From Stephanodiscus triporus (taxonomy: Eukaryota > Bacillariophyta > Thalassiosirophyceae > Thalassiosirales > Thalassiosiraceae): 16,955 bases of DNA. Where the stretch lies: assembly GCA_036939755.1 (NCBI GenBank), contig JALLAZ010000327.1, forward strand, positions 1 through 16,955, in the 5' to 3' direction. The notes under the pieces were generated by a model. It was not told where the DNA came from. It worked only from the letters and a program-made list of their open reading frames with translations, and ran no database searches. This document shows, piece after piece, positions 10,586-16,955 of the stretch. The position numbers and the translations under genes were made by a program. Numbering within the stretch: the stretch's first letter is position 1; each line of letters opens with the position of its first letter.

Positions 10586-11521
10586 ATCGCGATGGATATC
10601 GAAAGGAACATCGCCCCGCCGGCGAATATGGCCTCGGATATCATCTCCGGGACGAGCAAACATCCGTTCTTGTGCGCCCTATTCCCGTGGTGCGCATGCA
10701 TCAAGAGAAGCGTCGCGACGCACGCGAAGATGACGATGATGCTCCCCCCCCCCCCCTCCTCATCGTAATTCGCGGTCATCGTCGTCATCGACATCGACGC
10801 GTGCATCGCCATCGCCAACGGCACGATGCAGCACGATCGCATCGCGATCATCGGCCCGAGGAGCGGATGGCGGCGGCGGCCACGGGCGGCCGAGGACGCG
10901 CGATGCGCGTCGAACGACGACGAGATGATCCGTCGAGGCGCGCCACCGATCGAAAAGAGCGCCGCCAGGATCAGGGGCGGCGACGACGCGGCGAGCGCGA
11001 TCGGGACGCCGTCGTCGATCGCGACGAACAGCATCTGCAGAAAAGGAAAGGGGGAGAGGGGTTAATAGGAACATGCATTTTTGAGAATGATCTCATCCCC
11101 GGGGGGAGGAGGGGAGGATGAATAATCGGGGATGAGGTCGAGAGAGAGAGGGAGAGATCAACATTATTATATCTCTCCTCTATAATACAGAGTATCTCAC
11201 CGCCAATCCGAATGCGAAAACGTGCGACATCGAATCGCAGAACACTATCCCGATCGACGTCGACGCCGAGCCTAGGAACGCGACGAAACCCAGTCTCATC
11301 ACACTCGCGACGACGGGCGGGGTACTCGTGGACGAGGAGGAGGACGAGGACGAGGAATGCAGCAGCGCCGTCAACGCGAGGGCGACGCACGACGCGTTCG
11401 CGATTGCGACGAGGAGGAGGGGGACGGGTCGGGTCAGGGCGCCCCTCGGCGTGCCGCGCTCTCTCCCGCCGCCGCTGCTGCTGCCGCCGCTCGTCGTCGT
11501 CGTCGTCGTCGTCGTCGTCAT
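9433..11521 (-). CDS. Multi-pass membrane protein with degenerate NodB-like domain
   Basis: Exons 11521-11201 and 11034-9433, joined in phase 0 across a 166-base intron (donor GCG|GTGAGA, acceptor CTGCAG), give 640 residues. The start is the ATG at 11521; the frame opens 18 codons earlier only with TTG. The first 400 residues hold about eight to ten hydrophobic helices, broken by low-complexity Thr and Ser runs (poly-Ser at about 258-266). The remaining 220 residues resemble a polysaccharide-deacetylase fold: VALCVNFRDLP (420-430) sits where VALTFDDGP is expected, then VLNVFVTSED, then GHAIGLT (482-488) in place of GHEIGNH, and a strand ending KVAYWSM. The catalytic-base Asp is Arg and a metal His is Thr, so an inactive pseudoenzyme is inferred. 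The location is a membrane, perhaps Golgi, ER or cell surface. Family assignment of the C-terminus is tentative; the gene structure is well supported. Confidence 0.72.
10555..10585 (-). repeat. GAC/GTC trinucleotide repeat encoding poly-Ser
   Basis: About ten GAC/CGA units read on the minus strand as TCG codons, giving the Ser run at about residues 258-266 of the membrane protein. It lies in a loop between two predicted helices. Confidence 0.85.
10744..10756 (-). repeat. C13 homopolymer inside a coding exon
   Basis: Thirteen consecutive C on the plus strand encode the Gly run of DEEGGGGSII in the membrane protein. The frame is open on both sides as given, but a one-base change would break the gene. 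Confidence 0.85.
11035..11200 (-). other. Intron of membrane-protein gene with inverted repeats
   Basis: A GT-AG intron of 166 bases. It holds CTCATCCCC (11092-11100) with its exact complement GGGGATGAG (11128-11136), and GGAGAGAT (11151-11158) with ATCTCTCC (11171-11178). Both pairs could form hairpins in the pre-mRNA. A pyrimidine-rich tract precedes the acceptor. Confidence 0.7.
11491..11520 (-). repeat. GTC/GAC repeat spanning the start codon of gene 4
   Basis: Ten TCG/GTC units lie directly next to and overlapping the ATG at 11521-11519. On the coding strand it reads ATG followed by ACG codons, giving a Met-Thr run at the N-terminus of the membrane protein. Confidence 0.85.
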
Positions 11522-11712
11522 GTTGCCTTGCCTTGTTGTCGTTGTTTTTTTGCCGTAGTCGCCGGCTCCCGCCAAGAATATTCATAAGTAAGTATTGGGG
11601 GGCGCGAAAAGAGAGGGCCGGCCCTCCTTTTTAAGGCCTAAAACAAAAGAAACAACAAGAAGTTCAGTTCCTTTCCGCACTATCCACTCTGAAATACGAT
11701 ACCACAGCCACG
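11522..11712. promoter_or_regulatory. Compact divergent promoter between genes 4 and 5
   Basis: Only 191 bases separate the start codons of the membrane protein and the MRH lectin. The stretch holds a perfect 14-base palindrome (11613-11626) near its centre and a TTTTTAAGG element at 11628-11636 that could be TATA-like for gene 5. On the minus strand an out-of-frame ATG at 11585 precedes the proposed start at 11521, which suggests that transcription starts downstream of it or that scanning is leaky. Confidence 0.5.
11613..11626. promoter_or_regulatory. Perfect palindrome GAGGGCCGGCCCTC
   Basis: A 14-base perfect palindrome sits about midway between two divergent start codons (92 bases from 11521 and 87 bases from 11713). 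It could be a dimeric transcription-factor site serving both genes; this is inferred from position and symmetry alone. Confidence 0.4.
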
Positions 11713-14700
11713 ATGTCGCCCCACTACGACGAACGACTACTACGACGACGAAATCGACGAATGCGGCATCGGCGTCTTCCTCCCCTCCTTCTCCTGGCGG
11801 CACTCCTCCTATGTCCCTCGGTCGCGCCGCTGATGGTCCTCTCGGGACCAACGGCGGTCGTCGGGGAAAACCACTCCGACGGGAAGGGTGACGACGACGG
11901 GAACGACGACGTCGCCGCCGCGGGGGGAGGGATCGAGGACGTCGACGTCGACGTCGACGATGACTACGGCGAGGCGGCCGACGAAGCTCCCCCCGCGGAC
12001 GTTGATCTCGAATTCGACCTCGTCGTCGATGTCGACGTCGACGACGAAATCGACGCCGTCCTCGACGAAATCGAGAACAAACTCCGGGACATGAACGTCG
12101 GCATCGACGACGTCGAATTCGACTTCGAGGACGTCGACGTCGACGTCGATGTCGATGTCGATAACAATGTCGACGTCGAAGTCGACGTCGACGATGACGA
12201 TGTCGTCGTCGAGGTCGGGCCGCTAGCGCGCGCGCTGAAATTGCTGCACTACAACCGCGAGCCCGACGACGTCGAATTCGACGAGATCGACGAGAGGTTG
12301 ATGATGCTCGTGGACGAGAGGAAAGGCGACATTAGTCACGACGACGTCGACGTTTACTTGCTCGTCAAGGAGAGGGCAAAAATGAGAAGGAACGGCTCGG
12401 ATAAAGGGGAGGAGGAGGAGGTGGTGGAGGAGAAGGAGAAGGAGAAGGAGAAGGAGGAGAAAGAGGAGAAAGAGGAGCAAGAGGAGAAAGAGGAGAAAGA
12501 GGAGAAAGAGGAGGGGGATCGGGTAGGGGGGGGCGTCGTCGCGATGGGCGCCGGGTTGATGGCGTTGCCGCCGGTTGATGCCGCCGACGACATCGTTGAT
12601 GGCGGGGACGCCGTCGACGATAGCAAGGACACAATCGACGATGGCAAGGACGCCGTTGGGGACCGTATGTCGTCTCTATACGACGCCCGCGAGTACGGTC
12701 GGGTTATGTACGACTCGGTCTTCCTCTCGTCCGTCGAGGAGTACGACATGTTTAGGTTCGACCCGTACAGCTTCTCCGGGGCGCCCCTGGGGGGGTGGGG
12801 ACGCGCCACCCGCAGCCGACTGGCGACGTTGCCCATACGCCTCGTGGTTGGTAGCGACGGCGACGGGGGGGTCAGGGGTGGTTTGGGATTGCTGTTCGGG
12901 GGAGGGGACGGCGGAGGAGGAGGAGGAGGAGGGGGAGGGGAGGCGCACAATGGCGGGGGGGAGTTTGCCAGGGTAGAGGATGGCGAAGTAGTAGGAGTCT
13001 CGAAACGCGACCAAGTCGGCGATAATGGCGAGGAGGAACCCTCCGTACAGGTGCGAGACGACGACGATTCGTCCGCCGAGCGACCGAACGAGTCGGGGGA
13101 AAAGGAGGCGACCTCGTCCTCCCTCGACGTGCGACGAAGTACCGGACCGCACTTTGCGATACACGACGCCACCGGCCAGAGATACGTATGTCGGACATAT
13201 CCCGAGGACGAGTTGATCGTATCGAGTCGGATCGATTCCGCGTTCCTTCCCGCCGTCGCCATTTGGGACGAAGATGCCGTCGTCGCCGTAGACGCCAGGA
13301 CCGGAGGCGAGGGCGTGGACGACGCGTCAGCGAAAGTCACGGGTTCCGGGGATAATCTTGACGACGGCGCGCGGCGGGATCGCGTCGCGAAGAAGTTCCA
13401 GTTCAGCTTCCCCGGCGGCGGTGGCTTCGGGGACGGCGGGAATCTCCCCGAGGGCGTACGCTCATCCGTGTCGAAGATGCTGCGCAAGTTGGGCATGGTC
13501 GACGCCGCCGAGGCTCTGCTGGCGGAAAATAGACGACGGCAGCAGCCGGACGACGCCGCCAACGGCAATCCTCTCATCCACGTGGAAGCGGGCGCGGTGG
13601 ATGAGATGGCGGCGGCGGATGTGAATGTTGATGGAGTCGTGATGATGGTAGTCGACGGCGGGGTCGTCAATGGATTGAATCAGGGGGGGGGAATCGGTGG
13701 CAACAACAACGACATGGCGGCGGCGGCAATCGCCGACATCATCAAGGCCGCGGCAGTGGGCGCCGGCATTGGTGGTTTGAATATTAAGGACAATATCAAG
13801 GACGGCGGAAGCGGTGGGGGGGACAAGGGGGATCATCCAAAAAAATCGAATGGCATGCTATCATCAACCACCGCTCCGCGACGGCTTGCTGTCGATGAGA
13901 TTTACCACCTCCTTGACGGCCTCAAGGGAGTATGTCACCAACTACACAACGGTGAATGGTGGTCCTATGAATGGTGCCATGAAGATGCGGTGCGCCAATT
14001 CCACGTCGCCTTCATAACCGACGCCCAACCCGACGCCGTACCCAGGTTTGAAATTCGCGATGTGAGCCTGATTGGCCAGTTCAGTGGTACTACGAGAATA
14101 ATATATCCCAAGGGTATCTACGATGGACAGCTCATGAAGGGCGTGACCACCACCGTCCATCTTGGCAACAACGGTGAAGAACTATCACGTACGGTCGCTG
14201 AACACGGCGCGAGGGAGGATGACATGTATGCGAGAGATGTTTTTCAATTCAGTCCAACGTATGACGAGCTTACTCATCCGAAGAAAACGAAGCTTGGTCA
14301 TGAACGTGGGCCCGTAATCATACAGACATTCCACGACGGAAATTATTGCGATGAAGTGGGTCATCCCAGGAAAATGGATGTCGAGTTGAGGTGCTGCACA
14401 GAAAGCGAGATTCATCAGTGGATGGAATGGAAGAAGCCGCCCATCGACTTCAAGAAAGGGACACCCCAGGCCATCCTGGTCAGTGTCAGGGAGGAGCGCA
14501 CGTGCGTCTATACATCGAGGGTTTGTACGCCGCTGCTATGTCCGACGCCCATCACTCAGCCGTCCTCTACTGGGACTTCCGCTACCGGAGAAGCCGCTGC
14601 AACGGTTGAGACACGCAAGAAAGATCCCTTAGGCAGCGTCTTCAACGCCATCTTCGGGGATGCGATGGCCGAGCAGCGCGGTTTGCTCTCCCTATATTTC

Positions 14701-15677
14701 CCCGACGATGTAACCGGTAAAGAGTTTGACGAGTTGATTCGTCAGGCGGAGGAGGGATTGGACTTCACAAACGACCCCGCGTTCGAACGCGTGAAGAGAG
14801 TGATGCGCGAAAAAAATGTGAAAGGCAGCGCCGCGAATGCGAAGAAGCTGAACATCAAGGATTTGTTGATGGACAAGGACGATGGCGCTGACATTGGTGA
14901 TGGTAGTCTTTTATTGTCCCCGGATGTTATGGAGGTCAGGGCTGGGGAGTCAATTCGTGATATATTGGACAAGACTTTAGGGAAAAGACCTTGTTTGGTG
15001 AAAAATCTTGGCTGGTAAGATAGTTGGATGTATTTTGGTTGTTATTTTGTTATTGCTTCTCCTGCATCCTTCTATAAGCACTTGCGCCTGACTCATTCTT
15101 CACATCTGCTACCTCGATGATTGGATGTAGGTGGACGTACGAATTCTGCCATGCCAAACATATTCGACAGTACCACGTCGATAAGATCATCGATGCCTCA
15201 ACGGGATTCGCGACGCAAAGAATTGAAGCCGATCATTTGATGGGGTTGTATAAGGGCAGTGGCAACAGTATCGACGATTATGCCAACGAGGAGGAACGCT
15301 TGCACGTTGTCAACCCCGCCGGTGGATCGCCCGCCATGGACTTGAGCATCAGAAGTGCGAACAAAAATGAACGACAGCAGCCGACGGCGGCGGGGGGCAA
15401 CGGCGCAGTCTACGAGCAGGAATATAAACACGGCGACGTTTGCGACCACGATGATGTGGCTTTGTCAGTCATCAAGGGGGGGAATGTACTGCGCGGCAGC
15501 GTTGAGAGATCGTCGACTGTACGGTTCATGTGCGGGAAACGATGGGAGTTAATCGATGTCAAGGAGGATCGTACGTGTCATTATCTTTTGGATGTCACGG
15601 TGCCTGAGCTGTGCCAGCATAATCTATTCAGGCCACCGGTAACGAAGACGCAGGTTGTCAAGTGTCTACCCGTATGA
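11713..15677 (+). CDS. OS-9/erlectin-like ERAD lectin with two MRH domains
   Basis: Exons 11713-15014 and 15131-15677 (intron 116 bases, phase 2) give 1282 residues. A basic start and hydrophobic core (23-40) form a signal peptide or anchor. Residues 55-280 are Asp/Val- and Lys/Glu-rich repeats. MRH1 begins with GPHFAIHDATGQRYVC (478-493), is interrupted by about 245 low-complexity residues, and resumes at C741 with WWSYEWC (749-755), Gln762, a candidate Arg893, Glu927 and Tyr933. MRH2 has C1094, WWTYEFC (1101-1107), Gln1114, Arg1232, Glu1246 and Tyr1252. Gln, Arg, Glu and Tyr are the mannose-binding set of MRH domains. Splicing rebuilds the WW of MRH2. OS-9/Yos9/XTP3-B proteins read trimmed N-glycans on misfolded proteins in the ER lumen and pass them to the Hrd1-SEL1L ligase. 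Two MRH domains recall erlectin. There is no HDEL/KDEL C-terminus. Far longer than usual for the family. Confidence 0.87.
11938..11960 (+). repeat. GACGTC hexamer repeat (Val-Asp codons)
   Basis: Nearly four GACGTC units encode alternating Asp and Val at about residues 76-83 of the MRH lectin. Each unit is self-complementary. Confidence 0.85.
12130..12211 (+). repeat. Long GTCGAC/GTCGAT repeat (Val-Asp codons)
   Basis: Degenerate hexamers GTCGAC and GTCGAT run for about 80 bases and encode the acidic Asp-Val block at about residues 140-166 of the MRH lectin. The palindromic units can fold on either strand and keep open frames on the opposite strand. Confidence 0.85.
12433..12513 (+). repeat. 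GAGAAG and GAGGAGAAA minisatellite (Lys-Glu-Glu)
   Basis: A 6-base unit (about 12433-12453) passes into a 9-base unit GAGGAGAAA repeated about 6.7 times (12454-12513), with one AAA-to-CAA change at 12478. It encodes Glu-Glu-Lys triplets in the MRH lectin and could form a charged helix. Confidence 0.9.
12897..12942 (+). repeat. G-rich GGN tract encoding poly-Gly
   Basis: GGA/GGG codons encode a run of about a dozen Gly broken by one Asp within the insert region of the MRH lectin. Several G runs are close enough for quadruplex formation. Confidence 0.75.
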
Positions 15678-15903
15678 TGAATTTGCCTCAAAGTACCCCT
15701 CCCCATCTGATTGTGAATGAAGGAAAGAGGGAATAATCTATTCACGTACATTATTTAGATAACCTAATGAGGTCGTTTTCATCAGCAATGGATATATACA
15801 ACCTTTTTTGACCAAGCTCTTCCATTGCAAAATTCATGCGAGAGTAAAGATCCTTCCTCGGAAACCCCAAAAGATGCAAACCTCAAATATCATCATCTAC
15901 ATC
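15678..15903. other. Convergent 3' region between genes 5 and 6
   Basis: These 226 bases separate the stop codons of the MRH lectin and the Cys-rich protein. The region is AT-richer than the exons and holds no supported ORF or RNA gene. No clean AATAAA was found for either transcript. Confidence 0.5.
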
Positions 15904-16463
15904 TTATGGACGCAATCCGACATCGTCATTGCTCCCAAACATACTCTGTGGTACATCGCACGGCTCTTCATCATCCGAGAGGACGCATTCGGTGCAGAAT
16001 TTGATGACCTCACTGGGGCCCATTTCGAACATGTCCTGTATTTTTGGTAATCGAGAAGAAATCGTGTTCAATAACGTCGAGCATGTTGTAATGATAGCGC
16101 AAATCATTTCAATACTTGATTCACCTCAAAGACATCGCAATTTCCCGTAGACACGCATCGATCGGTGCAGTATCGCATCGGATCGTCCCTCGCCATCCTC
16201 TCGTCCTTCCTTCGTCGGGGCGACGACAACGACACCGACCGATCGACGCCGCTCGTGAATCCCGCCACGACCTGCTCGTTGTCCCCGATGACTGAGGGCG
16301 GCAGTCGATACACGTCCTCCTCGAAGTCGAAGTTCGGAGGCAGGGATGGTTCCATCACCCGCGACCACCGCATCTGATTCGCGATGCGTTCGGATTCGGA
16401 TTCGCGCTTGTGATTGAGGCGGTCCATTTCGCCATCGATCCTTGTTTGGGAGCCCCGGCCGGA

Positions 16464-16503
<40 letters not shown>

Positions 16504-16887
16504 CGAAGAAAACGGTGAGACAATGATGATACATGCGCGTACGATATACGACTGAATCCACCCACCCAGTCAAAAAGGAAGCTAGCGAATGGGGTCGGCG
16601 GGACTGCGGGCTGGGGCTCTGTCTTACATTTTGGCGATGCGGTCCTCCAGGTGGATGGCCGTTGTTGGAATGCGACTTGCGACATTCGTCCGGCGAGCTA
16701 CGAATGAAGCCGCGGACGCGCGCTGCGATCCCGCCGCAATCGCGCCGATGGAAGAAATAATGGTCAACCCGATGGAAAGTTTCATGATGGCCTGTGCGAT
16801 TATTAAGAAAAGAGGTGTTCTGGGGGGAGAAATTCCATCCGAATGATTCCAACAACAAGCATGTCGGATCGCGGAGATCGGAGGCAT
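15904..16887 (-). CDS. Small membrane-anchored Cys-rich protein, unknown function
   Basis: Exons 16887-16628, 16440-16125 and 16035-15904 (introns 187 and 89 bases; phases 2 and 0) give 235 residues from the ATG at 16887. I do not recognise the family. One strongly hydrophobic stretch (about 25-55) suggests a membrane anchor. The middle (about 88-175) is charged and mostly hydrophilic. The last 60 residues hold six Cys at 178, 182, 188, 206, 209 and 218 (spacing CX3CX5C then CX2CX8C) among acidic residues, and the splice at 192/193 joins the two Cys groups smoothly (CDVFE, then DMFEMG). A metal-binding or disulfide-bonded domain is possible. The start is uncertain: a good acceptor-like sequence (TTTCTCCCCAG on the minus strand) lies just upstream of the ATG, so exon 1 may be internal and the gene may extend past the window. 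Confidence 0.6.
16468..16499. repeat. (AG)16 microsatellite in gene 6 intron 1
   Basis: Thirty-two bases of pure AG on the plus strand, hence CT on the coding strand, 27 bases from the acceptor at 16441-16442. It may act as the pyrimidine tract of the 187-base intron. Confidence 0.9.
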
Positions 16888-16955
16888 CACTGATTCGCTG
16901 CTAATGCTCCAAGCTTCTCTGGGGAGAAATTATTGAGGTTGAGGGAAATAGGGGG
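16888..16955 (-). promoter_or_regulatory. Window edge upstream of gene 6
   Basis: The last 68 bases are either 5' leader of gene 6 or, if the acceptor-like tract CTCCCCAG (minus strand) is used, intron plus a short extra exon part. The frame upstream of the ATG at 16887 is open back to a TAA near 16926-16928. Too little sequence remains to decide. Confidence 0.3.

Noticed and set aside
11573..11575. TTG at 11575 as start of gene 4
   Set aside because: Nuclear eukaryotic genes normally start at ATG; the first in-frame ATG is at 11521 and has A at -3.
10040..11585. Long alternative-frame ORFs (207 and 204 codons) on the minus strand over gene 4
   Set aside because: They are Arg/Val/Asp-rich shadows of the GC-rich repeat region; the other frame has membrane helices and a clean splice join.
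12354..13670. 438-codon open frame antisense to the MRH lectin
   Set aside because: Its product is Ser/Pro/Thr low complexity produced by the GTC/GAC and GAG repeats read backwards. It lacks any domain, and the sense strand carries clear MRH motifs.
1..16955. Bacterial or phage features, CRISPR arrays, insertion sequences
   Set aside because: All genes have spliceosomal introns and eukaryotic families; no terminal inverted repeats with transposase and no regular spacer arrays were seen.

Overview
The window looks like nuclear DNA of a photosynthetic stramenopile, most likely a centric diatom. This is inferred from three things: short GT-AG introns (86-207 bases), a gene content of diatom-type sulfotransferase, TKL kinase, YOL098C-type M16 protease and OS-9/erlectin-type lectin, and compact alternating genes. 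No ribosomal or organellar marker is present to confirm the taxon. I see no mobile element, CRISPR array, tRNA or rRNA.

Six protein genes alternate strictly in orientation (+ - + - + -). (1) 192-1223 (+) is a membrane-anchored sulfotransferase, with a possible spliced extension to 1511. (2) 1679-5396 (-) is a three-exon M16 metalloprotease of 1169 residues. (3) 6031-9207 (+) is a six-exon, 855-residue TKL-like kinase behind a GAF-like region and a Gln/His/Pro-rich N-terminus. (4) 9433-11521 (-) is a two-exon, 640-residue multi-pass membrane protein with a degenerate polysaccharide-deacetylase (NodB-like) C-terminus. (5) 11713-15677 (+) is a two-exon, 1282-residue secretory-pathway lectin with two MRH domains and very large acidic insertions. 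(6) 15904-16887 (-) is a three-exon, 235-residue membrane-anchored Cys-rich protein of unknown function, whose start is uncertain.

Gene pairs share either short convergent 3' gaps (1224-1678, 9208-9432, 15678-15903) or divergent promoters (5397-6030, 11522-11712). All exon joins were made by hand from GT/AG sites, phase and protein continuity. Most are compelling because a family motif is rebuilt across the junction, for example the WWTYEFC motif of the second MRH domain and the C-terminal tail of the M16 protease.

The genes do not form a pathway. Genes 1, 4 and 5 all look like secretory-pathway or membrane proteins, and gene 5 would act in glycoprotein quality control (ERAD). The most unusual stretch is 9433-13850. 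It is GC-rich and full of GTC/GAC trinucleotide and hexanucleotide repeats that are translated as Ser, Thr, Asp or Val-Asp tracts in two divergent genes. I found no clear new multi-gene system. The best leads are the insertion-laden two-MRH lectin, the deacetylase-like pseudoenzyme on a multi-pass membrane base, and the conserved-looking Cys-rich small membrane protein.
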